Positions 7,425-20,543 of a DNA stretch of 64,000 nt are shown here, piece after piece. A program made the translations under genes and the position numbers. Below the pieces are notes generated by a model. The model had not been told where the DNA came from and did no database searches. It worked only from the letters and a program-made list of their open reading frames with translations. Every line of letters starts with the position of its first letter. The stretch's first letter is position 1. The DNA is from Uliginosibacterium sp036017065 (GTDB taxonomy: Bacteria > Pseudomonadota > Gammaproteobacteria > Burkholderiales > Rhodocyclaceae), in contig NZ_JAYXHR010000003.1 of the NCBI RefSeq assembly GCF_036017065.1, positions 372,001 through 436,000 of the forward strand, read 5' to 3'.

Positions 7425-8725
7425 AGCCTGTGAACGACGCCAGCTTCGAACGCTTCCTGCAGGGCGAGGACGGCCTGTCCGCGCTGTTGCGCGAGCTGCC
7501 TGCCTTCGAGCCACCGACTCGCATGGAGGAGGATTTCGCGCAGGCAGCCCGTGTGGCGCAAGCCTCGCACGACGCACCGTCCGCGGCGCTGACCGACGAC
7601 ATCCTGTCCTTCGAGCCCCCCGCCGGCATGCAGGCCGACTTCGCACGCATGGCCGCAAAGCTGCAGGCAGAGCAGGCACCCCGTCGCGAGGCAGTGATCG
7701 CACAACTGGCGCGCGGTGACGATGCGGCCGCGGTGCTGGGCGGCGACATCTCCGCGCGTACACGCGAGTGGCTGGACAGGCAGCAGGCGGCAAAGAGCGA
7801 ACGCCCTGTCGTGGTGGTGGCGCGCAAACCGCGCTTCCGCTGGCTGCCCGGTCTCGGCCTGGCGGCGAGTGCCGCCCTGGTTGCCGGCGTGGCGACCCAG
7901 TGGCTGATGCGCGGCGAGGCGCCGGCCGACAACGTGGCACTGAACGAAGTGCCCGCCGCCGCGCCAGCGCAACTGGCCATTGAGTCTGAAAAGCCAGTTG
8001 CACCTGCGGCCGAGCCCACCGTGCGCAACCGGTCCGCCGGAGCGCCTGTCGCCTCCGCGCAGGATCGCCAGGCGTCCGCGGAGCGCGAGGCATCCCGCAC
8101 TCGCGCGCAGGACGAGGAGAAACGCGTTGCGTCGCAGCCTGATGCAGTGGCAGACGCGACAAAGGCGCGAGAGGAAATCGCCGCCGCATCGGCCTTTGCC
8201 GAACGTCGACTGGCAGCACCCGCAGCAGCGCCTGCGCCAGTCCCGCCACAAGCGCTGCCACCACCGGCCGTGATCGTGGAAGTGCCGGCTGCCGAGCCGA
8301 TGCCGGAAAGCCTGGCCGCCGCACCACCTCCTCCCGCGGCACCTGCACCGGCCGCCAAGGCAGCACCCATGCGTGAGCGCGCCGCCAGCGATGCCGCCAT
8401 GGCGTCGGCACCCCAGTCACCCGCCGTCCAGCGTGCGACCGCCGCCGCGCTGGCGCCGGTACGCAGCGACCTGCCGGTGGAGTCCGTGCCGCTCGCCAGT
8501 TCGCCGGAGCAATGGCTGCAGGCCCTCGTGCGTCGCACGCCCTTGCCACCCGCCAGCCTGCGGCTGCACGTGCAGTCAACGACGCAGGAGGACGCGATGA
8601 AGTTTGCGGAGGGTTTGCGCGAGGCGCTGCGTCGTCGCGACATTGCGACCCGTGTCGAGCTGACGGCGGACGAGGGTATTCCGGCCGACACCGTACGCAT
8701 CGACGCGGCGGGCTTTCTGCCCTGA
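7421..8725 (+). CDS. Membrane anti-sigma-like protein with Ala/Pro-rich region
   Basis: A 434-residue protein coupled to the ECF sigma gene by a 4-nt overlap. The N-terminal cytoplasmic part contains two copies of a motif, FEPPTRMEEDFAQAA near residue 29 and FEPPAGMQADFARMA near residue 64. One transmembrane segment follows at about 141-163 (WLPGLGLAASAALVAGVA). The remainder is Ala/Pro/Arg-rich and low-complexity, ending in a more ordered domain of about 80 residues (SPEQWLQALVRRTPLPPAS onward). Position and topology suggest an anti-sigma factor, but no standard anti-sigma zinc motif is visible, so the call rests on context. Confidence 0.6.
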   Translation: MKPVNDASFERFLQGEDGLSALLRELPAFEPPTRMEEDFAQAARVAQASHDAPSAALTDDILSFEPPAGMQADFARMAAKLQAEQAPRREAVIAQLARGDDAAAVLGGDISARTREWLDRQQAAKSERPVVVVARKPRFRWLPGLGLAASAALVAGVATQWLMRGEAPADNVALNEVPAAAPAQLAIESEKPVAPAAEPTVRNRSAGAPVASAQDRQASAEREASRTRAQDEEKRVASQPDAVADATKAREEIAAASAFAERRLAAPAAAPAPVPPQALPPPAVIVEVPAAEPMPESLAAAPPPPAAPAPAAKAAPMRERAASDAAMASAPQSPAVQRATAAALAPVRSDLPVESVPLASSPEQWLQALVRRTPLPPASLRLHVQSTTQEDAMKFAEGLREALRRRDIATRVELTADEGIPADTVRIDAAGFLP

Positions 8726-8750
8726 AGGACCAGGCGGCGTCACACAAAGA

Positions 8751-8777
8751 AAAACGGGCGCCGCAGCGCCCGTTTTT
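8751..8777. terminator. Bidirectional terminator between convergent genes
   Basis: AAAACGGGCGC (8751-8761) and GCGCCCGTTTT (8766-8776) form an 11-bp stem with loop CGCA. The U-tract works in both directions, serving the sigma/anti-sigma operon on the plus strand and the pectinesterase gene on the minus strand. Confidence 0.85.
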
Positions 8778-8812
8778 GTGAAGCTCGCTTCAGAGCCTTG
8801 GTGCCTCAAACC

Positions 8813-10291
8813 TCACTGCGCGGCACCTGCACCGGTGTTGCGGTATTCGCCGAGGTAAGGCGACGAAGCCGAGCCGTAGTTCACCGGGTTGGAGCTGCTC
8901 CAGTCCTTCCACGGTGTCGCCGTACGGATGTGGCTGCCGATGTTGGCACCGCGGATGATCATCTTGCCGATGGGGTTCGACAGGCTGCTCTGCGGCCACT
9001 GGCGTGCGAAGTACACGTTGCTGGCGCCGTTGGAGCCGGTGAAGGAACCACCGTTGAACAGGAAGCCCATGTTGCCCGCCAGGGTGCTCGGCGCGGCAAT
9101 GGCGCTGCCGTTCTTGCGCACGGCCGTGTAGTTGATCTGGCAGTTGTCGAACACGCCGGTGCCATGGCCGAAGATGAAGTCCACGTCACCTTCGACATAG
9201 CAGTTCTGCGCGTAGAAACGACGACCCGCACCGCTGACCCACAGCGTGTCCTGGTTGCCGTACATGCGCACGTTGTCGAAGTGCACCTGGTCCGCCTCGG
9301 TGTAGACGGCCACGGCCTGCGCGGTGTCGTTCACTTCCTGGTAGGTGTTGGTGATGGTCAGGTTCTTCGCCTGGAAGCCGGTGTTCTGCACGATGAAGCC
9401 CGACGAGCAGGTGGTGCCGATGGTGCTCTTGCCCGCGCAGTTGTTGATCCACGACTGACCGGTGCTGGTGTAGTTGCTGGCCTTCACCATCGAGGCGTAG
9501 GCGCTGCCGGTCATCGGCGCATTGGTGCCGATCTGGATCTTCACCTCGGAAGCCGCACCCGCGCCGTACAGGGTGATCGGCGTGCCTTCCGGCACGAACA
9601 CCAGTTCGATGTAGGTGCCGGGGCTGACCAGGATGTACTTGCGCGCCGAGCCGCCAGCGTTGATGGCGGCATTGATGGCCGACTGCACGGTCTTGTAGGT
9701 GCTGCTGGAACCCACCGTGTAGTTCGGCGACGACGGCGTGGAGATCGTGCCCGGCGTCCAGCTGCCGAGGAAGCTGGCGATCGTGTAGTTGGCGGCCACG
9801 CTGTCGGACAGTTGCGGGCGGGTGGCGGTGGAGGGGGCGCCACCACCGGTCGAGGAGCTGGAACTGGACGAGCTGCTCGAAGACGAACTGCTGGAGGAGC
9901 TGCTCGAGGAGGAACTGCTCGACGAGGAGCTCGATGAAGAGCTGGAAGAGGAGCTCGAAGAAGAGGAGCTGGAGGACGAGCTCGAAGAAGAACTCGACGA
10001 AGAACTGGAGCTCGACGAGGAACTACTCGTCGTATTGCTGTACGAACACCAGGCCGAGGTCGTGAAGCTGTTGCTCGGGAAGTTGCCGCTGCTGCATACG
10101 ACGCTGCTGGTGAAGGTCCCGTAGACGAAGCTGCCGGACTTGCCGAGCGCGACGGAGCGGGTGCCGCTGAACGAGCACAGCGCGCCGGTGTTCTGGACGC
10201 ACTTGGTGTAGCCGCTGGGGTAGTCGGTCGCGGCGTGTGCACTGGCCATGAATGCCAGCGCCAACGCACCGATAAGGTGGGTGTGACGCAT
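8813..10291 (-). CDS. Secreted pectinesterase with 59-residue polyserine linker
   Basis: A 492-residue secreted enzyme demethylating pectin (carbohydrate esterase family 8). It has a signal peptide (MRHTHLIGALALAFMASAHA), then a small cysteine-containing module at about 22-85 (SGYTKCVQNTGALCSFSGTR) like modules seen on other bacterial plant-wall and alginate enzymes. Residues 89-147 are an unbroken run of 59 serines. The catalytic beta-helix runs from about 165 to the end. Family motifs are GNQDTLWV, VDFIFGHGTGVFDNC (catalytic aspartate in VDFIFG) and ARQWP. The serine tract uses mixed TCN/AGY codons, which argues for selection rather than simple slippage. The neighbours are unrelated, so it appears to be a stand-alone plant-debris enzyme. 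Confidence 0.93.
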   Translation of the reverse strand: MRHTHLIGALALAFMASAHAATDYPSGYTKCVQNTGALCSFSGTRSVALGKSGSFVYGTFTSSVVCSSGNFPSNSFTTSAWCSYSNTTSSSSSSSSSSSSSSSSSSSSSSSSSSSSSSSSSSSSSSSSSSSSSSSSSSSSSSSSSSSTGGGAPSTATRPQLSDSVAANYTIASFLGSWTPGTISTPSSPNYTVGSSSTYKTVQSAINAAINAGGSARKYILVSPGTYIELVFVPEGTPITLYGAGAASEVKIQIGTNAPMTGSAYASMVKASNYTSTGQSWINNCAGKSTIGTTCSSGFIVQNTGFQAKNLTITNTYQEVNDTAQAVAVYTEADQVHFDNVRMYGNQDTLWVSGAGRRFYAQNCYVEGDVDFIFGHGTGVFDNCQINYTAVRKNGSAIAAPSTLAGNMGFLFNGGSFTGSNGASNVYFARQWPQSSLSNPIGKMIIRGANIGSHIRTATPWKDWSSSNPVNYGSASSPYLGEYRNTGAGAAQ

Positions 10292-10661
10292 GAAACCTGC
10301 CTCCTGAATCGCCAGAAACTGGCTTGTTTTAGGTGTTTCCGCACATCGCCTGGTGGGTGTGCAGTGAGCGGATTCTAGAAAGCGGCATGCAGGGCGTCGC
10401 GTAAAAACCCTTACAAATCAAAAATATATTTAGTTCGACCGATGGCTGTACCAAATTTGGCAACAGTTTGCGGTGAATTTGACGAATAAGTGGGATTGCC
10501 AAAACACAGTGGCTTTCCGCTAGACTCTGGCGCGCACGACAACCAAAACCAGTCCCCTGTCGTGCGTCTGTCCTTCTGAATCTGCTTCGTCCTCCTTGAC
10601 TGGTGTTGCCGGCTCCCCGCCGCAACAGGTCGACGCAGTGCTTATCCCCCAAGGGGTTTTA
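10292..10661. other. Divergent promoter region, pectinesterase and rhlE
   Basis: An AT-richer 370-bp gap between divergent genes that contains no gene. TAGACT at 10521-10526 resembles a plus-strand -10 element, with TTGCCA (10496-10501) as a poorly spaced -35 (19 bp). A long leader then precedes the rhlE ATG at 10662. A sigma-54-like string near 10458 has the wrong spacing. Confidence 0.5.
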
Positions 10662-12662
<2,001 letters not shown>

Positions 12663-12685
12663 GCACTGCACCAGTAGCAATGACG

Positions 12686-12714
12686 GAACGGCCCTGCGGG
12701 GCCGTTCTGCTTTC
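12686..12714 (+). terminator. Terminator after rhlE
   Basis: GAACGGCCC (12686-12694) pairs with GGGCCGTTC (12699-12707) across loop TGCG, followed by TGCTTTC. The T-run is short, so strength is uncertain. Confidence 0.65.
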
Positions 12715-13495
12715 TGGTCGCCCGGTGTTGTCTGTTGAATGTGCGGGCCATCGGCTGGTCGGATCGAGCATCCCGGGAGGGCGCACGTGTCGGGCTTTGC
12801 TGCGCTCAATCCAACCTGGGCCCACAGCGTGGCGCAACACTCCGGCGGTAGGTTGGGTTGAGCGCAGCGAAGCCCAACAACAGGCCTGAGCAATGCTGGA
12901 CGAGAGCGCCTGTCAGGCACACGGGGTATCTGCTCGGCGCAGCTCCGGTCCAGCCTGAACCCGGCCCAAAGGCGCGAGCGGCGAGGCAGGGCGCGTCGAT
13001 GCCCTCGGACATCGTTTGTGGTGCGGGCACGCTCGCCAACGGTGCGCGCGATGACCGGTGACGCGTTCAAGCGCCTGGCCCGGCGCCGCAATGGCAGCGG
13101 CCGTCTGCTGCTCAACCCGCCGCCAACCCATGGCTGGCGCGGCTCTCCCGCCCGCTGCCCGGCAGGCATGAGGCTTATCACCCACCGCACGCCGGCATGG
13201 CATGTGGTTTGCTCGACCACGATCAGAGTAGAAGCAGACAGAGGCGGCTTCGCTGCATGCCGGGTGACCGGCACGCCATTCCCGCCTCAGGACATTGCTC
13301 TCGCAGCCACCGCGTTCGCGCAGCGGCTTGCGCGCCTCAGGGCGGCTGCATGGGCTTCCATGCGGCAGGGGATGTCGGCACGTGCTTCGTACCCCTCCGC
13401 AGGTTTTCCCGAGACAGGCGTCCGGCAGGCACTGGTCTTCATGTCCGGCCGTCGCGTGCCCATCGCGCTGCCTCAACATCAGAAAAGGGAAAACC
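12708..13495. other. Long gene-free stretch before the first Rieske gene
   Basis: Apart from an inverted REP-like pair (12788-12880), no supported gene is seen. Several frames are open but have atypical composition and no recognisable domain. The last part must contain the promoter and leader of the Rieske gene at 13496, whose AAAAGGGA Shine-Dalgarno sequence is at about 13483-13490. Confidence 0.5.
12788..12880. repeat. Inverted pair of GTAGGTTGGGTTGAGC repeats (locus A)
   Basis: GGTAGGTTGGGTTGAGCGCA at 12847 onward faces a diverged inverted copy at 12788-12819 (ending GCGCTCAATCCAACCTGG). The same paired arrangement recurs at 33567-33668 and 55192-55290, marking one dispersed REP-like family. 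Confidence 0.8.
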
Positions 13496-14548
13496 ATGCT
13501 CATCACTCGCCAACCCGCCCTGCGCAAGTTCTGGTACGCCGTCATGCCGGCGGCCATGCTCGCGGCCGACCGTCCGCAAGCCTTCACCCTGCTGGGCGAG
13601 AAGATCGTCCTGTGGCGTGATGCCGATGGCGTGCCGGCGGTGGCGCAGGACCGCTGCTGCCACCGCACGGCGCAACTCTCGAAGGGCTACGTCGAGAACG
13701 GCAACATCGTCTGTGGCTACCACGGCTGGCAGTACGACTGCAGCGGCACCTGCGTGAAGATCCCGCAATTCACCAACGAGAAGATCCCGCCCGGCGCGCG
13801 CGTCATGGCCTACCGCATCGCCGAGCGCTACGGCTACCTGTGGGTGGCGCTGGACGAGCCGCTGGCGCCGATCCCGGAGCTGGCCGAGGACGGCGACCCC
13901 GCCTACCGCCGCATCGACCAGTTCTACGAAGAGTGGAACTGCGGTGCGCTGCGCTTCATCGAGAACACCTTCGACTTCGCGCACCAGGCCTATGTGCACA
14001 AGGCGATGCATGGTCTCAACGACAGGCCGCAGCCGCCGCTGGGCAAGGTGACCCGTCACGAGCATGGCCTGGTGATGCACATCACCCAGCCGGTGCGTAA
14101 CCCGGATGCCGGCAAGGCGCACATCGGCATTGCCAGCGACGAGACCGTGCGCACCGTCGTCATGGACTGGTACATGCCCTGCGCGCGGCGCATGCACATC
14201 ACCTATCCCACCGGGCTGGTGCAGAGCATCATCTCCGCCGCCACGCCGATCGACGACACCCGCACGATGGTCGTGCAATGGAGCTACCGCAACGACACCG
14301 AGGAACAGGTGCCAGCCGCCACCATCAACGCCTTCGACCGCAAGATCCTCGACGAGGACAAGGACATCCTGGCCTTCGTGGACGACGACCTGCCGCTGGA
14401 CACGCGCATGAACCTCGAACAGCACATGGCCTCCGACCAGCCCGGCATCTTCATCCGCCGCGCTTTGATGGAGGTGCTGGCCCGGCATGGCGAGCAGGAG
14501 GTGATGCGGACGGCGACCCTGCAGGACGCGCGCCGCGCCGCCGCGTGA
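13496..14548 (+). CDS. Rieske non-heme iron oxygenase, alpha-type (orphan paralogue)
   Basis: A 350-residue oxygenase terminal component. The Rieske [2Fe-2S] ligands are C54-x-H56 (in DRCCHRTAQ) and C73-x2-H76 (CGYHGW). The mononuclear iron site is ENTFDFAHQAYVH, with bridging D160 and ligands H163 and H168. The start ATG at 13496 follows AAAAGGGA and gives MLITRQPALRKFWYAV, nearly the same N-terminus as the two Rieske proteins at 51190 and 52414. It is therefore a third paralogue, with no reductase or transporter next to it, and may share the reductase encoded at 56887. Size fits single-subunit demethylase or monooxygenase types. The substrate is unknown. Confidence 0.9.
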   Translation: MLITRQPALRKFWYAVMPAAMLAADRPQAFTLLGEKIVLWRDADGVPAVAQDRCCHRTAQLSKGYVENGNIVCGYHGWQYDCSGTCVKIPQFTNEKIPPGARVMAYRIAERYGYLWVALDEPLAPIPELAEDGDPAYRRIDQFYEEWNCGALRFIENTFDFAHQAYVHKAMHGLNDRPQPPLGKVTRHEHGLVMHITQPVRNPDAGKAHIGIASDETVRTVVMDWYMPCARRMHITYPTGLVQSIISAATPIDDTRTMVVQWSYRNDTEEQVPAATINAFDRKILDEDKDILAFVDDDLPLDTRMNLEQHMASDQPGIFIRRALMEVLARHGEQEVMRTATLQDARRAAA

Positions 14549-14606
14549 GGGCCGACTGACGGTGCAACCTGCCCGGCGCGGCGCGGCCGGGCAGGCGCCG
14601 CGCAAC

Positions 14607-14984
14607 TCAGAAGTTGTAGAACACGCGGATTACGTTGCCGTCCCTGTCCTCGGCGACGAACTCATGCAGGCGGGACCAGGACTTCGATTCCGGTGCATGG
14701 GTGATCCTCGCGCCGGCGGCCAGCCACCGCGCATGCAGTGCGTCCACCTCTTCCTTGCTGTCGAGGTTGAACCACGCCACGACCGGCGGCGCGTTGCGGA
14801 AGTACTCGCGGAAGGCGGTGTCGGTCAGGAACAGGCGGCACTGCCCCTGTGACACCTGCGCGATACCACCGCCCTCGCGTCCCCAGTCCACCGTGAAGCC
14901 CAGGCACTGCTCGTAGTAGCTGAGCGCGACGGCCATGTCGCTGACCGGGATCTCGGTCACCACGGCGGGAAAGGGTTTCTGCAT
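14607..14984 (-). CDS. VOC/glyoxalase-fold protein
   Basis: A 125-residue vicinal-oxygen-chelate fold protein (glyoxalase/bleomycin-resistance/dioxygenase superfamily), for example VTEIPVSDMAVALSYYEQCL at the start and EDRDGNVIRVFYNF at the end. The ATG at 14984 is preferred because AAGGAGGTG lies just upstream; a GTG nine bases earlier is less likely. It is convergent with the Rieske gene. Many VOC proteins bind metals and act on small electrophiles or aromatics, but no specific activity can be read here. Confidence 0.8.
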   Translation of the reverse strand: MQKPFPAVVTEIPVSDMAVALSYYEQCLGFTVDWGREGGGIAQVSQGQCRLFLTDTAFREYFRNAPPVVAWFNLDSKEEVDALHARWLAAGARITHAPESKSWSRLHEFVAEDRDGNVIRVFYNF

Positions 14985-15018
14985 GGCCGGCACCTCCTTG
15001 CGGGTTGGGCGGAAAAGG

Positions 15019-15492
15019 TCAGCGGTACTTCGCCGCGGTGATGAACTGCGAGAAGGACTCGCACCACACGACCACCGTGTCGTAGCGCGCGAGATCCACG
15101 CCGTCGGGCAGGGGCACGATGAAATTCTCGAAGGTCTTCACATCGCCGACGCGCAGCATCTGCGGCTTGATGCGCTCGAAGTCCGCCTCGGTCTCCACGA
15201 AGACCGGGGAGAGGTACAGCTTGTAGTCCGGCCCCGGCGCCAGCCGCCCCGCCAGCGCGATGCCCTGCGGGCCGAGTGACACCTCGCCTTCACCCCAGTG
15301 CAGCGCGTCGCTGTCCTTCAGGTCGCGACGGAACTGGCCGCGGTACGTCGATGCGGCACTTGCCCGCGTGATGGCCTCGGTACCGGGAGCCGCAGGCGCG
15401 GTGAGCAGCGGCAGGGCGTAGATGCCCGCCGCGAATCCCGTGCCGAGTGCCAGCAGATGAGTGACGGTGAGCAGCAGGCGGCGCATCCACAT
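15019..15492 (-). CDS. DM13-domain membrane-anchored protein
   Basis: A 157-residue protein with an N-terminal hydrophobic segment (LLLTVTHLLALGTGFAAGIY) and a DM13 domain: GQFRRDLKDSDALHWGEGEV, YKLYLSPVFVETEADF, VGDVKTFENF and VVVWCESFSQFITAAKYR. DM13 domains carry a near-invariant cysteine, here in VVWCESF, and are proposed to take part in redox reactions at the cell surface. The ATG at 15492 follows GGAG at eight bases. No redox partner is encoded beside it. Confidence 0.85.
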   Translation of the reverse strand: MWMRRLLLTVTHLLALGTGFAAGIYALPLLTAPAAPGTEAITRASAASTYRGQFRRDLKDSDALHWGEGEVSLGPQGIALAGRLAPGPDYKLYLSPVFVETEADFERIKPQMLRVGDVKTFENFIVPLPDGVDLARYDTVVVWCESFSQFITAAKYR

Positions 15493-15614
15493 GACGTGAA
15501 CTCCGGTTTCCGGGACTGCGCGACTTTACCCCGGCGGTGCCGTGACCGCGATCCGTCGGCGCGCCATCGGCCTCAGTCCAGTCCGCACTCCGCAGGCTGC
15601 GCTCCGGCGTCGGC

Positions 15615-19370
<3,756 letters not shown>

Positions 19371-19649
19371 TGGCCCCCCTGGTTGTCGTGCGAGTCTGCC
19401 ATGCGGACTGTCGGCCGTGCGCCCGCGCTTTTCTGCCGGCAAGGGTCAAGCCGCGCACGGTGTTGGCAGCCGCAAGCATTTGCCCCAGGTCGCAAGGCCC
19501 GGAGGCGCAAGGGATTTCTTTGCGGTCCGCGTGGCCAGCGTCTTGTGGGCGATGCCAGTCGTAAGCATCGGCCTACGGGCTTATCAGATGCGTCCTACAG
19601 GGTGCGCAGGCGGGCGAGCCTGCCGTACCGATCGACGCGATGCACCGAA

Positions 19650-20402
19650 TCAAAGCCAGTACCGCAGCGACGTCTTGCCGTCGTAACGATTTGCCCAGCG
19701 CCAGATCCGCGGCGTGACGGCCGCGCAGGCCAGCATGAGTCCGAATAGCACGCCAGCGACGGACACAGAGAAGAACAGCGCGATCAGCGTCGCCAGCAGA
19801 AGGACCATGCAGGCCGCGATGGGGGCGCATGTCAGCGCCACGGAGAGCGCGCGATTGCCCTCGTCCGCATCCGATTCCATGCGTGCGAGCTTGGCGTGCT
19901 CCCTGATGAAGTCGCTGCGCTCGCCGGCCTGTCGGTGGAACAGCGCTTCCAGCTGTTTCAGGTCGCCGGCGACGGTCCCGTCCGGTTGCGGCAGAGGCCC
20001 CGGATGAAAGCGGTCCGCGACATTGCGGCGCCAGTCCCTTGCGCGGATTGCATCGATCACGCCCGGCAGGTCGGCGATGGAGGCCAGGTCGAGCACGGGC
20101 ACCTCGCAGGAGGCTGCGCGTTCAAGCTCGGGCAGGATCCAGTCGGTGGGCGGTCGGCCGTTCGAGAACCACACCACGCAGGTCGATGACGCCGCCAGCG
20201 CGTGCATCTCGTGGATCGGGTCGTCCCAGGGCTCGTGGGGGTTGTACATGGCGACCGCGATGTCCGACTGCCACAGGCGTCGCGCGATCTTGCGGGCCTT
20301 GAGCACATCGGGCCGGGTATAGCTGAGGAAGACGGTGGCGATCGCCGGCTTGCGCGTTGGCCGTTCGTGCGTGCGCGGATGGCTGCGGGCGGCTGCGTAC
20401 AT
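19650..20402 (-). CDS. TIR-domain protein with C-terminal membrane hairpin
   Basis: About 250 residues from the ATG at 20402 (an upstream in-frame start would add 24). Residues about 20-130 look like a TIR domain: ATVFLSYTRPD (box 1), AVAMYNPHEPWDD, STCVVWFSNGRPPTDWILP and ELERAA. The glutamate at about 92 in WILPELERA sits where TIR NADases carry their catalytic Glu. A basic, charged linker follows. Two hydrophobic helices at about 188-212 and 214-231 would anchor it with the TIR domain in the cytoplasm. Similar architectures occur among bacterial immune effectors, but no sensor or partner gene is adjacent, so the role is inferred only. Confidence 0.7.
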   Translation of the reverse strand: MYAAARSHPRTHERPTRKPAIATVFLSYTRPDVLKARKIARRLWQSDIAVAMYNPHEPWDDPIHEMHALAASSTCVVWFSNGRPPTDWILPELERAASCEVPVLDLASIADLPGVIDAIRARDWRRNVADRFHPGPLPQPDGTVAGDLKQLEALFHRQAGERSDFIREHAKLARMESDADEGNRALSVALTCAPIAACMVLLLATLIALFFSVSVAGVLFGLMLACAAVTPRIWRWANRYDGKTSLRYWL

Positions 20403-20543
20403 GATGTTCCACCGGGACCGGATGGCCGCATTGAAGCAGGCAGCAAGGCGGCTGCAATCTGCCCTCGCGGGCACCGGTGGTCATCGACCGGGTGGGCCAA
20501 CCCGGGGCCGGCTCGGGGTCCGCCCGGCCGTGCCGCCACGCGG

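Noticed and set aside
4875..8747. A 1290-residue open frame on the minus strand across the VWA, sigma and anti-sigma genes
   Set aside because: It is antisense to three well-supported genes, Arg/Pro/Ala-rich, with no domain. High GC makes such shadow frames long.
9789..10124. A plus-strand frame encoding Glu/Leu/Asp repeats
   Set aside because: It is the exact antisense of the polyserine linker, whose complement reads as Glu, Leu and Asp codons.
10457..10474. Sigma-54-like string TTGGCAACAGTTTGC upstream of rhlE
   Set aside because: The GG to GC spacing is one base short, and the -12 box does not fit.
13018..13620. A 200-residue plus-strand frame before the first Rieske gene
   Set aside because: No domain, Arg-rich, and it runs out of frame into the start of the Rieske gene.
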